A stretch of 51,452 nt of DNA, taken from NCBI RefSeq assembly GCF_024124375.1, contig NZ_JAMXRZ010000011.1, positions 1 to 51,452 of the forward strand, written 5' to 3'. The notes under the pieces were generated by a model. It did no database searches. It saw only the letters and a program-made list of their open reading frames with translations, and was not told the origin of the DNA. Every line of letters begins with the position of its first letter. The stretch's first letter is position 1. Of this stretch, positions 8,227 through 15,662 are shown one piece after another. This DNA is from Klenkia sp. PcliD-1-E. Its GTDB lineage: Bacteria; Actinomycetota; Actinomycetes; Mycobacteriales; Geodermatophilaceae. The position numbers and the translations under genes are program-made.

Positions 8227-8252
8227 GTGTGGACGACGGCTCCGCGGGGGTA
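8227..8252 (+). promoter_or_regulatory. SigB/SigF-type promoter for DUF5709 gene
   Basis: GTGTG (8227-8231), a 16-nt spacer and GGGTA (8248-8252), with the ATG 10 nt downstream. It is the mirror image of the promoter of the divergent gene; the two -35 elements are only 3 bp apart (CACAC-CGC-GTGTG). Confidence 0.6.
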
Positions 8253-8262
8253 GGGGGCGATC

Positions 8263-8682
8263 ATGACCAACCCCGAGGGCCAGACCGCCCGCGACCAGTT
8301 CCCCGAGGACGCCGGCATCCCCGAGATCGCCGACGACAGCCCCGAGGCCGCCCTCGCCGAGGACCCGCAGTTCGCCCCCGACATGGGCCGGGAGACCGCC
8401 GGCACCAGCCTGGACTTCGGCACCACCGCCGAGGAGCAGGCCGAGGGCGAGCCCCTCGACGGCCGGCTGGCCCGCGAGGAGCCCGACGTCGACCTCGACC
8501 CGGGCACCCGGCCCGCCGAGGACCCCGCCGGCCCCGCGGCCCAGCTCGAGCAGGACGCCGACACCGACCCCCGCGACAGCTCCGGCACCGACTCCGTGGG
8601 CGACGACGTGCTGGCCACCGGGGAGGACGCGGTGGGCGGCGAGGGCCCCGAGGAGCGCGCGGTGCACCCCACCGGCGACTGA
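8263..8682 (+). CDS. DUF5709 family acidic protein
   Basis: A 139-residue, strongly acidic, Pro/Gly-rich protein with no hydrophobic segment, probably largely disordered and cytoplasmic. The central SLDFGTTAEEQAEGEPLDGR followed by LAREEPDVD is the DUF5709 signature seen in many actinobacteria. The function is unknown. The promoter with a GGGTA -10 very close to the ATG suggests induction by the SigF-type sigma factor encoded 3.5 kb away. It is followed by two tandem hairpins. The identity call rests on the motif only. Confidence 0.72.
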   Translation: MTNPEGQTARDQFPEDAGIPEIADDSPEAALAEDPQFAPDMGRETAGTSLDFGTTAEEQAEGEPLDGRLAREEPDVDLDPGTRPAEDPAGPAAQLEQDADTDPRDSSGTDSVGDDVLATGEDAVGGEGPEERAVHPTGD

Positions 8683-8704
8683 GGCCGCGCGGCACCGGCG
8701 GGGG

Positions 8705-8755
8705 CCGCCCACCCGGCTTGTGGGCGGACCCCGCCCTGTCTAGGGTCCGGGCGGG
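8705..8755 (+). terminator. Tandem hairpins after DUF5709 gene
   Basis: CCGCCCAC (8705-8712) pairs perfectly with GTGGGCGG (8720-8727) over a 7-nt loop, and CCCGCCC (8730-8736) pairs with GGGCGGG (8749-8755). There is no U-tract, as usual for such GC-rich genomes. Confidence 0.5.
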
Positions 8756-8919
8756 CGGTTCAGCCACCAGCTGCCTTGCACCACCTGCACCCGGGGTCAC
8801 CCCCGGCGCCGTCCGCCACCGGAGCCCCGGGCGAGGTCGGCGGCCTCGACGGGCGGCAGGTACGTTGTGCACGCCGTTGCGTGCCCGTCGGGCACCACCG
8901 CTGAGAGGAGCTCCAGTCC

Positions 8920-9321
8920 GTGACCTCATCTGACCTGCCCGCCGAGGGTCAGCGCGACGTGCCGGCTCCCACCGACACCGCCGACGCTCCCTTCGACGAC
9001 GTGATCACCCTGTCGACGTCCTCGGACGCCGAGGGCACGGTCACGGTGACGGTCGTCGGCGAGGTGGACACCTTCACCGCCCCCGTGCTGCGCGCCTCGC
9101 TGGACACCCAGCTGGAGCAGGAGCCCGAGAAGCTGGTCATCGACCTGTGCGGGGTCCAGTTCCTCGGCTCCGCCGGCCTCGCCGTCCTCGTCGAGACCCA
9201 GAAGTCGGCCCGGGCCCGCGACGTGGCCCTGACCCTGGTCGCCTCCACCCGTGCGGTCACCCGGCCGCTGGAGGTCACCGGCCTGATCGACCTGTTCACC
9301 ATCGTCGACGGCAACAGCTGA
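8920..9321 (+). CDS. STAS-domain anti-sigma factor antagonist
   Basis: A 133-residue RsbV/SpoIIAA-like protein. After an N-terminal tail of about 35 residues, the STAS domain runs to the end: VTVTVVGEVDTFTAPVLRAS, then LVIDLCGVQFLGSAGLAVLVE with the phosphorylatable Ser in LGSAGL. When dephosphorylated, such proteins bind an RsbW-type kinase and free the sigma factor. GTG 8920 is preceded by GAGAGGAG at 8903-8910. A SigF-type sigma factor and two HATPase proteins lie within 4 kb, so it is a probable partner in the same switch (inference). A perfect hairpin follows. Confidence 0.9.
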   Translation: MTSSDLPAEGQRDVPAPTDTADAPFDDVITLSTSSDAEGTVTVTVVGEVDTFTAPVLRASLDTQLEQEPEKLVIDLCGVQFLGSAGLAVLVETQKSARARDVALTLVASTRAVTRPLEVTGLIDLFTIVDGNS

Positions 9322-9332
9322 CCCGACGCCCC

Positions 9333-9366
9333 GAGGGCCCCGTCACCGCCCGGTGACGGGGCCCTC
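9333..9366. terminator. Bidirectional hairpin terminator
   Basis: A perfect 16-bp stem: arm 9333-9348 (GAGGGCCCCGTCACCG) with 9351-9366. It lies between the convergent STAS and topoisomerase genes, so it can serve both strands. Confidence 0.75.
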
Positions 9367-9388
9367 TGCGTCCCGGGCGCCTCCGGGG

Positions 9389-10396
9389 TCAGGCCGACAG
9401 CAGCCGGCACACCCCGGCCTCGAGCACCCGCTGGCGCTCCCGGTCGTCGGCTGCGCCGGCGGCCTCGGCCAGCGCGTCGGCGATGGTCTCGCCGTGCTCG
9501 AACCGGTCGACCACCCGCGGGTCGACGTAGCTGGCCCGGCAGACCGCCGGGGTGTTGCCCAGCTGGTCCGACACCGCTCGGTACGCCGCCCGCGCGGCCC
9601 TCGTCCGCCCGGTGCGCGTGGTCGGCAGCGGGTCCTGCGCCAGCAGCACCGCCATGAGCACCGTCGCGGTCCAGGTCCGGAAGTCCTTCGCGGTGATCTC
9701 CGCGCCGGAGACCTCCCGCAGGTAGCCGTTGACGTCGTCGCTGTGCACGTCGCGCCAGCTGCCGTCGGGGTTCTGCCAGGCGAGCAGGTCCTCCCCCGCA
9801 CCGGCCGGGCGCTCCAGCAGCTGCCGGACGGCGGTGGCGGTGGCCGGGTCGGTGATCTCCACCTCGCGCTGCTTGCCGCCCTTGGCCAGGTAGCAGAAGG
9901 CCACCGTGCGGCCGCGCACCTCGACGTGGTCCCGGCGCAGGGTCGCCAGGCCGTAGGTGCCGTTGTCCTCGGTGTACTGGTCGCTGCCGATGCGGAAGGC
10001 GCCGAGGTCCAGCAGCCGGACGGCGAGGGCGAGGACCCGCTCCCGCGGCATCCCCCGGCGGCGCAGCGCCGCCGCGACGGCGTCGCGGACGTCGGGCAGC
10101 GTGTGGCTGATCTCCAGCACCCGCTCGTGCTTGGCGGCGTCGCGCTGCACCCGCCACTGGTCGTGGTAGCGGTACTGGCGGCGGCCGGCGGCGTCGGTGC
10201 CGGTGGCCTGGATGTGGCCGTGCGGCCAGGGGCAGATCCACACGTCGCGCCAGGCCGGCGGGATGGCCAGGCCCTGGATGCGGACCCGGCGGTCGTCGCG
10301 GATGAGCGCGCCGTCCTCGTCGTAGAAGGCCCAGCCGCGACCGCGCGCCCGGCGGGTCCACCCGGGGGCGTGCACGTCACTGCGCCGCAGCCTCAC
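9389..10396 (-). CDS. DNA topoisomerase IB
   Basis: A 335-residue poxvirus-like type IB topoisomerase that relaxes supercoils through a 3'-phosphotyrosyl intermediate. The N-terminal part (RLRRSDVHAPGWTRRARGRGW) matches the family start. The catalytic core shows LDLGAFRIGSDQYTEDNGTYG with its Arg, CYLAKGGKQREVEI with the catalytic Lys, EITAKDFRTWTATVL with the second Arg region, and the nucleophile Tyr in CRASYVDPRVVDRF. GTG 10396 is preferred to an upstream TTG because the conserved RLRRSD follows directly. It sits between sigma-regulatory genes, but no role in that switch is implied. Confidence 0.92.
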   Translation of the reverse strand: MRLRRSDVHAPGWTRRARGRGWAFYDEDGALIRDDRRVRIQGLAIPPAWRDVWICPWPHGHIQATGTDAAGRRQYRYHDQWRVQRDAAKHERVLEISHTLPDVRDAVAAALRRRGMPRERVLALAVRLLDLGAFRIGSDQYTEDNGTYGLATLRRDHVEVRGRTVAFCYLAKGGKQREVEITDPATATAVRQLLERPAGAGEDLLAWQNPDGSWRDVHSDDVNGYLREVSGAEITAKDFRTWTATVLMAVLLAQDPLPTTRTGRTRAARAAYRAVSDQLGNTPAVCRASYVDPRVVDRFEHGETIADALAEAAGAADDRERQRVLEAGVCRLLSA

Positions 10397-10462
10397 CCCG
10401 ACGTGGTGGGCAGCGGGGGCGCCGGGCAAACCTGCGCGGAACGGGATCGCCCGCCCGGGGGA

Positions 10463-11212
10463 TCAGTCGTCGCCGAGCGGGACGCCGGCGCGGGCCAGTG
10501 CGGCGCGCGGCTGGGTGGCCGCCGAGGTCACCCGCAGCGGCCAGCCGTTGGCCCGGCCGATCGCCGCGACCTCGGCCACGGCCGCCACCACGGCCGGCCC
10601 GAGGTGACCGACGCCCTCGAGGTCCAGCTCGGCCCGGACCACGCCGCCGCGGGAGGCCTCCAGCAGCCGCAGCCGCACGCCGGCGGCCGCGTCGTCCTCC
10701 AGGGGCCCGGTGGCGCGGACGCACGGCACCGCGGCGGACCGGTCGATCCGCAGCGCGGCCAGCTCGTCGGCCGACGCGGTGGCCCGCTCGGGCAGCTCGC
10801 GGGCGGGCACCCGCAGGGTGACGGTGGTCCCGTCGGGCCGGCGCGAGATCTCCACGTCCTCGAGCAGCTGGTGCATGATCAGCAACCCGCGGCCGCGGTC
10901 TCCCGGGTCGGCGTCGGGGGTGCGCCAGCCGCCGTGGTCGGCCACGACGGCGGTGACCCGCCCGCCGGGCTCGACCGACACCCGCACCTGCATCGTGCCG
11001 GGGGTGCCCGGCGGGTAGGCGTGGTCGACGGCGTTGGCGCACGCCTCGCCGACGGCGACCTGCAGGGCACCCACGACGTCCGGGGTCACCTGGGCCGCCG
11101 ACAGCCACCGGCCCAGGGACCGCCGCACGGTGACCAGGGAGGCCGCCTCGGCGGGGAGGTCGAGGACCAGGGGGTCGGCGCGAGGACGGGGGTTCCCCGG
11201 AACTGCGCTCAT
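10463..11212 (-). CDS. RsbW-like ATPase fused to a degenerate STAS domain
   Basis: A 249-residue fusion. Residues about 15-135 are an anti-sigma-type histidine-kinase-like ATPase with an intact N box (VAVGEACANAVDHAYPPG), G1 box (VADHGGWRTPDADPGD) and G2 box (GRGLLIMHQLLEDVEI). After a linker, residues about 150-249 resemble STAS (AVPCVRATGPLEDDAAAGVR ... ELDLEGVGHLGPAVVAAV). At the spot where antagonists have a phosphorylatable Ser/Thr, this domain reads GHLGPA, so it probably cannot be phosphorylated. It is divergent from the anti-sigma/sigma operon. A role in the partner-switching network is inferred. Confidence 0.82.
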   Translation of the reverse strand: MSAVPGNPRPRADPLVLDLPAEAASLVTVRRSLGRWLSAAQVTPDVVGALQVAVGEACANAVDHAYPPGTPGTMQVRVSVEPGGRVTAVVADHGGWRTPDADPGDRGRGLLIMHQLLEDVEISRRPDGTTVTLRVPARELPERATASADELAALRIDRSAAVPCVRATGPLEDDAAAGVRLRLLEASRGGVVRAELDLEGVGHLGPAVVAAVAEVAAIGRANGWPLRVTSAATQPRAALARAGVPLGDD

Positions 11213-11341
11213 CGCCAGCCATACCACCGCACCTGCGCCGCTCCGGCAACCGCGACGGGCGCGCGGGACGGCCCGCGGTGCGGGAGGATGGGCGTCGCCG
11301 TCCGCACGGGCGGTGACCACACGTGAGGAGCGAACCAGCCG

Positions 11342-11836
11342 ATGGTCGACACGACCGGCGGCGCCCCGGGGCGCCGCACCGAACGCCTGGAGCTCCGGGT
11401 GCCCACGTCGCGCACCCAGCTGCCCGCCGTCCGGGCCATGACCGGGGACCTGGCCATGCGCATGGACTTCGACCTCGACGCCGTCGAGGACCTCCGCCTG
11501 GCCGTCGACGAGGCCAGCGCCACGCTCGCCTCCGTCGCCGCCCCCGGCACGCCCCTGGTGGCCGTCTTCGAGACCGGCCCCACCGGCCTGAGCATCACCG
11601 CCTGGGTGTCCACCACCGAGGGGACCGACGTCCCCCGCGACGGGTTCGGCTGGGCGGTCATCGCCGCCCTGGTCGACTCGGTCGACGCCGGGCCGGCCGA
11701 CCGCGCCGACGTCCCCGGCGGTGAGGGCGGCGAGGGCCCGGTGGCCACGATCACCCTGGTCAAGGAGCTCCCTCCCCCGCTGCGCGCCCCCGCCGCCCCG
11801 GGCGACAGCGACGCCGACCTCTCGGTGGCCCGGTGA
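11342..11836 (+). CDS. Anti-sigma factor-like ATPase (RsbW/UsfX type)
   Basis: A 164-residue protein with a HATPase_c-like fold: LELRVPTSRTQLPAVRAMTG, then DAVEDLRLAVDEASATLASV, and GFGWAVIAALVDSVDAG near the end. It resembles the RsbW-type proteins encoded before SigF in actinobacteria. The N box has EASAT instead of the usual ExxxN, so nucleotide binding may be altered. Its stop overlaps the sigma-factor GTG (GTGA), giving the equimolar coupled expression usual for an anti-sigma/sigma pair. GAGGAG precedes the ATG. Confidence 0.82.
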   Translation: MVDTTGGAPGRRTERLELRVPTSRTQLPAVRAMTGDLAMRMDFDLDAVEDLRLAVDEASATLASVAAPGTPLVAVFETGPTGLSITAWVSTTEGTDVPRDGFGWAVIAALVDSVDAGPADRADVPGGEGGEGPVATITLVKELPPPLRAPAAPGDSDADLSVAR

Positions 11837-12756
11837 CCCGGGTGGTCGAGCGGACCCCCGACACCGGACCCCACGACGTGGTGCCCGCGCCCGGGGCCGC
11901 CGTCCCCACCGACGAGCCCGCCGCGGTGGAGCCGGCGCAGGCACCCGAGGCGGCTGCTGAGACGGCTGCGGAGCCGGCACCCCCGGTGTCGGACAACCGG
12001 CGCCGGGCCGAGCGCACCGCGCCGCTGTTCGTCGAGCTGGCCGCCCTCGCCCCCGACGACCCCCGCCGGGAGCGACTGCGGGAGATCCTGGTCGAGGAGC
12101 ACCTGCCGCTGGTGCGGCACTTCGCTCGCCGGTTCTCCAACCGCGGCGAGCCCTTCGACGACCTTCTCCAGGTCGGCACGCTCGGCCTGATCGCGGCGAT
12201 CGACCGGTTCGACCCCACCCGGGGCGTGGAGTTCCTGTCCTTCGCCGTGCCCACCATCACCGGTGAGATCAAGCGGCACTTCCGCGACCAGGGCTGGTCG
12301 GTGCGGGTGCCGCGCCGGCTGCAGGAGCTGCACCTGTCGCTCAACGCCGCGGTCGGGGAGCTCGCGCAGAAGAACGGCCGCGCCCCGAACCCGTCGGAGC
12401 TGGCCGAGTACCTCGGCATCCCGCGCTCGGAGGTCCTGGAGGGCCTGCAGGTCGCCAACGCCTACCGGTCCTCGTCGCTGGACGAGCGGCTGTCGGGCGA
12501 GGAGGACTCCCCCACCCTGGCCGCCACCCTGGGCCAGGAGGACGCCGCCCTGGAGGGCGTGGAGTACCGGGAGTCGCTGCAGCCGCTGCTGGCCACCATC
12601 CCGGCCCGCGAGCGCCGCATCCTCATCCTGCGGTTCTTCGGCAACATGACCCAGTCGCAGATCGCCGCTGACATCGGCATCTCGCAGATGCACGTGTCCC
12701 GGCTGCTCGCCCAGACGCTGGCCAAGCTGCGCGAGGGCCTGCTCAAGGACGACTGA
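11833..12756 (+). CDS. sigF: SigB/SigF/SigG-family RNA polymerase sigma factor
   Basis: A 307-residue alternative sigma factor for stress or stationary-phase genes. A Pro/Ala/Glu-rich N-terminal extension of about 55 residues precedes region 2 (LPLVRHFARRFSNRGEPFDD, LLQVGTLGLIAAIDRFDPTR, FLSFAVPTITGEIKRHFRDQ), region 3 (RLQELHLSLNAAVGELAQKN) and region 4 with its HTH (MTQSQIAADIGISQMHVSRL). Order and length fit the SigB/F/G group. It is coupled to the anti-sigma gene by a 4-nt overlap. GGGTA-type promoters nearby are plausible targets. Symbol assigned by family and context. Confidence 0.93.
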   Translation: MTRVVERTPDTGPHDVVPAPGAAVPTDEPAAVEPAQAPEAAAETAAEPAPPVSDNRRRAERTAPLFVELAALAPDDPRRERLREILVEEHLPLVRHFARRFSNRGEPFDDLLQVGTLGLIAAIDRFDPTRGVEFLSFAVPTITGEIKRHFRDQGWSVRVPRRLQELHLSLNAAVGELAQKNGRAPNPSELAEYLGIPRSEVLEGLQVANAYRSSSLDERLSGEEDSPTLAATLGQEDAALEGVEYRESLQPLLATIPARERRILILRFFGNMTQSQIAADIGISQMHVSRLLAQTLAKLREGLLKDD

Positions 12757-12797
12757 CCCCGCGCACGGCCGCCTGCCGCCTACCGCCGACCACCGGC

Positions 12798-12857
12798 CGT
12801 CGATCGACGCTCATTGATCATTCTTCGGCAGAAGTGATCAGGGAGCGTCGATCGACG
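12798..12857. terminator. Long inverted repeat at convergent junction (sigF / SPFH)
   Basis: Two 23-nt arms (12798-12820 and 12835-12857) match at 21 positions across a 14-nt loop. Each arm contains the self-complementary CGTCGATCGACG and a TGATCA. The position between convergent genes suggests a bidirectional terminator, but the embedded palindromes are unusual. Confidence 0.65.
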
Positions 12858-12874
12858 CGTCGAGGGTTGGTGGC

Positions 12875-14239
12875 TCAGCGGCCCTGGTAGCCCTGGGGCG
12901 GGCCCCACCCCTGCTGCGGGCCCTGCTGCGGGTTCTGCTGCCACTGCTGGGGCGGGGGGCCCTGCTGCTGCGGGCCCTGCTGGCCGTAGGGGGGCGGCGG
13001 CGCGGGGCGCTCGTCGTCGTCCTCGTCGGGGGCGTTGCGCGGGTCGGCCGCGGCGCCGGACTCCTTGACGTCGGCGGTCAGCTCGGCCAGCGACGGCGTG
13101 CTGGGCATCTGCGGGTGCGGGGTCTCCGGTGCCGCGTCGGCCAGCGTGCTCATCTCGATGCGGGCCTCGGGCTGGTCGGCCGCCTTGGGCAGCGCGGACT
13201 CGAACCAGTCGGAGGTGTCCAGCTTCTGTGCCGGCGCCGCGGACTCCGCCTGCGTGCCGTCGACGTCGAGCCAGGACCGCTTGCCCTCCCCCTCGCCCGA
13301 GCCGCCCCGGCCGGCGCCGCCGAGGTTGGCCAGCCCCTCCAGCGCCTGGGAGAACTCGCTGGGCACGATCCACATCTTGTTGGCGTCACCCTGGGCGATC
13401 TTGGGCAGCGTCTGCAGGTACTGGTAGGCCAGCAGGCCCTGGTCGGGCTTGCCGTCGTGGATGGCCTGGAACACCGTCTCGATGGACTTGGCCTGGCCCT
13501 GCGCCTGCAGGTACAGCGCGGCGCGCTCACCCTCGGCGCGCAGGATGCGGGACTGCCGCTCGGCCTCGGCCTCCAGGATCGCCGCCTGCTTGTGGCCCTC
13601 GGCGGAGAGGATCTGGCTGGCCTTCTGGCCCTCGGCGGTCATGATCGCCGACTGCCGCTGCCCCTCCGCGGTGAGGATGGTGGCCCGCTTGTCGCGGTCG
13701 GCCCGCATCTGCTTCTCCATCGAGTCCTGGATGGACAGCGGCGGGTCGATGGCCTTGATCTCCACCCGGGCCACCCGCAGGCCCCAGGGGCCGGTCGTCC
13801 CGTCGAGGACGGCGCGCAGCTGGGAGTTGATGCCGTCCCGGCCGGTGAGCGCGCCCTCGAGGTTCAGCCCGCCGACCACGTTGCGCAGCGTCGTGGTGGT
13901 CAGCTGCTCCATGCCGGTGATGTAGTTGGCGATGCCGTAGACGGCCAGCCGGGGGTCGGTGACCTGGAAGTAGACGACGGTGTCGATGCCGACCTGCAGG
14001 TTGTCGGCGGTGATGACCGGCTGCGGCGGGAAGCTGATGACCTGCTCGCGCAGGTCGATGGTGGCGCGGACCCGGTCGGCGAAGGGCACCAGGATGGCCA
14101 GGCCCGGGCTCAGCGTCCGGCTGTACCGGCCGAACCGTTCGACGACCTTGGCCTGGGCCTGGGGGACGATCGTGACGCTCTTGGCGAGCACGATGATCAC
14201 CAGGACGGCGATCACGAGGAGTGCAATGAGGGCTTCCAC
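12875..14239 (-). CDS. SPFH/Band 7 (stomatin-like) membrane protein
   Basis: A 454-residue protein anchored by one N-terminal hydrophobic segment (ALIALLVIAVLVIIVLA, residues 3-19), followed by the Band 7 domain (about 25-180: IVPQAQAKVVERFGRYSRTL, AIDPPLSIQDSMEKQMRADR), then a long Ala/Glu/Gln helical region (about 190-260) with repeated AEGQ/AEGE units, and a disordered tail ending in Pro/Gln/Gly-rich sequence (PQQQGPPPQQWQQ). Stomatin-like proteins oligomerise at membranes and scaffold microdomains or proteases. The NfeD-type gene directly upstream is the usual operon partner. GTG 14239 starts at the membrane segment. Confidence 0.9.
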   Translation of the reverse strand: MEALIALLVIAVLVIIVLAKSVTIVPQAQAKVVERFGRYSRTLSPGLAILVPFADRVRATIDLREQVISFPPQPVITADNLQVGIDTVVYFQVTDPRLAVYGIANYITGMEQLTTTTLRNVVGGLNLEGALTGRDGINSQLRAVLDGTTGPWGLRVARVEIKAIDPPLSIQDSMEKQMRADRDKRATILTAEGQRQSAIMTAEGQKASQILSAEGHKQAAILEAEAERQSRILRAEGERAALYLQAQGQAKSIETVFQAIHDGKPDQGLLAYQYLQTLPKIAQGDANKMWIVPSEFSQALEGLANLGGAGRGGSGEGEGKRSWLDVDGTQAESAAPAQKLDTSDWFESALPKAADQPEARIEMSTLADAAPETPHPQMPSTPSLAELTADVKESGAAADPRNAPDEDDDERPAPPPPYGQQGPQQQGPPPQQWQQNPQQGPQQGWGPPQGYQGR

Positions 14240-14319
14240 GGGCGGGGCGCTCCTGACGTCGGCTGGATGATCACCACTGATGGTGCCCTCTCGCGCCGAT
14301 CGGTGCGAGACCGCCCCGT

Positions 14320-14751
14320 TCAGGCCCGGGACACGTAGGCGATCGGGCCCTCGATCTGCACGATGCGCACGACCTGGCCGACGTCGTAGGCCTCGCCGTC
14401 GAGCTGGGTGCGGGCCGACCACTCGTCGTGGCCCATGCGCACCTGCCCCGAGGTCCCGGTGACCCGCTCGCTGACCTCGGCGGTGCGTCCCACGTAGACC
14501 TCGACGCCGTCGATCTGCTCGGGGGTGCGCTGGGTGAGGTGCCGCTTGGCCACCGGCCGGACGACGAGCAGCAGGCCGAGGGAGACCACGACGAAGGCCA
14601 GCAGCTGCACCCACACCTCGCCGCCCAGCAGGGCCACACCCATCCCGCCCACCGCGCCGCCGGCGAGCATGAGCAGCACCAGGTCGAGGCTGGCGACCTC
14701 ACCGGCCGTGAACAGCCCCGCCGCGATCAACCAGAGCACCCAGGCGGCCAT
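14320..14751 (-). CDS. NfeD family protein
   Basis: A 143-residue short NfeD. Two to three N-terminal hydrophobic segments (AAWVLWLIAAGLFTAGEVA, VLLMLAGGAVGGMGVALLGG, LLAFVVVSLGLLLVV) are followed by a cytoplasmic OB-fold domain from about residue 85 (VGRTAEVSERVTGTSGQVRM). It is co-directional with, and 80 nt upstream of, the SPFH gene. NfeD-stomatin pairs are a conserved bacterial operon thought to act in membrane quality control. Confidence 0.9.
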   Translation of the reverse strand: MAAWVLWLIAAGLFTAGEVASLDLVLLMLAGGAVGGMGVALLGGEVWVQLLAFVVVSLGLLLVVRPVAKRHLTQRTPEQIDGVEVYVGRTAEVSERVTGTSGQVRMGHDEWSARTQLDGEAYDVGQVVRIVQIEGPIAYVSRA

Positions 14752-14808
14752 GACCCGAGTCTGGCAGAGGTGCGGCGGGTGGGCGCCGCGCCGCCTACCC
14801 TCGACCGG

Positions 14809-15561
14809 GTGCCCGATCTCAGGACCCGCCGCGCCGCCGGCGACCCCGCCGGACGGCTGGCCGCCTGGGCGACCGCGTGGCTGGGTGGCCGGGTGCCCTA
14901 CGACGACGCGCTGGAGGCGGTGACCGGCGACCGCGCCCACGTGGTGTCCGACGCCGACGGCGCGCGCCCGCTGGGCGAGGTGCTGACCTCCCTGCGCGGT
15001 CGCGGCGAGCGTCGGCTCCGCCTGGTGCTGCCCGTCCCGGGCGACGTGCACGGCCTGCCGCCGGTGCCCGCGGTCGCAGCCGCCGCGGTGGAGGCGGGCC
15101 AGGCCGTGGTCGGCGACACCCTCGTGCTGCTGCCGGCGTCGGCGACGTCGGAGACGGTGCTGTGGACCCAGCTCGACCTGCCCGCCGGGGCGTTCGCGCC
15201 GCCGCCGGTCGAGGGCACGCTGCGGTCGCTGTCGGGCCGGCTGGACCTGGCCGTCGGCGATGCCGCACGCACGCTGGCCGGTCTGGACCTGGCCCGCTGG
15301 CACCCCGAGGTCCCGGCACTGCTGGCCGGCCTGTCCGCGCAGGCGGAGGACCCGGGCCTGCCCCCAGACACCGACCCGGTCGCGGTGTCGGTGCTCACCC
15401 GCGCCCGCCGGCTGGCCACCGTGCTGGACCTCGCGCTGGCCGACTCCCCCGGCGGCGCGGTGACGGCGGCCCAGATGGCCGCGCGGGAGCACGCGCTGCG
15501 CCCGCTGTCCGACGCCGTTCGCGAGGCCACCACCGCCGTCTGGAACTGGCTCCCCCGCTGA
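14809..15561 (+). CDS. Conserved hypothetical protein
   Basis: A 250-residue soluble Ala/Leu/Arg-rich protein from GTG 14809, with no membrane segment and no motif that I can tie to a catalytic family. A middle stretch (RRLRLVLPVPGDVHGLPPVP) and SATSETVLWTQLDLPAGAFA look like alternating strands, and the C-terminal third is helical. It is divergent from the NfeD gene and convergent with the ferrochelatase, with a very large hairpin between the stops. Similar unannotated proteins are common in actinobacteria. Codon use matches the neighbours, so it is probably a real core gene. Confidence 0.65.
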   Translation: MPDLRTRRAAGDPAGRLAAWATAWLGGRVPYDDALEAVTGDRAHVVSDADGARPLGEVLTSLRGRGERRLRLVLPVPGDVHGLPPVPAVAAAAVEAGQAVVGDTLVLLPASATSETVLWTQLDLPAGAFAPPPVEGTLRSLSGRLDLAVGDAARTLAGLDLARWHPEVPALLAGLSAQAEDPGLPPDTDPVAVSVLTRARRLATVLDLALADSPGGAVTAAQMAAREHALRPLSDAVREATTAVWNWLPR

Positions 15562-15571
15562 GCCCCTCCCC

Positions 15572-15654
15572 CTGCAGTTGATCATCGTCAGCCGCAGGTG
15601 GGACACGCCGGTCGGCAGCGTGTCCGGCCTGCAGCTGACGATGATCAACTGCAG
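15572..15654. terminator. Large nested inverted repeat at convergent junction (hypothetical / hemH)
   Basis: Perfect 21-nt outer arms (15572-15592 and 15634-15654) containing TTGATCATCGTCAGC are followed inward by GCAGG/CCTGC and GGACACGC (15601-15608) / GCGTGTCC (15618-15625). This is a near-continuous cruciform-capable structure of 83 bp, far larger than a normal terminator. Confidence 0.7.
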
Positions 15655-15662
15655 CTCGGGGG

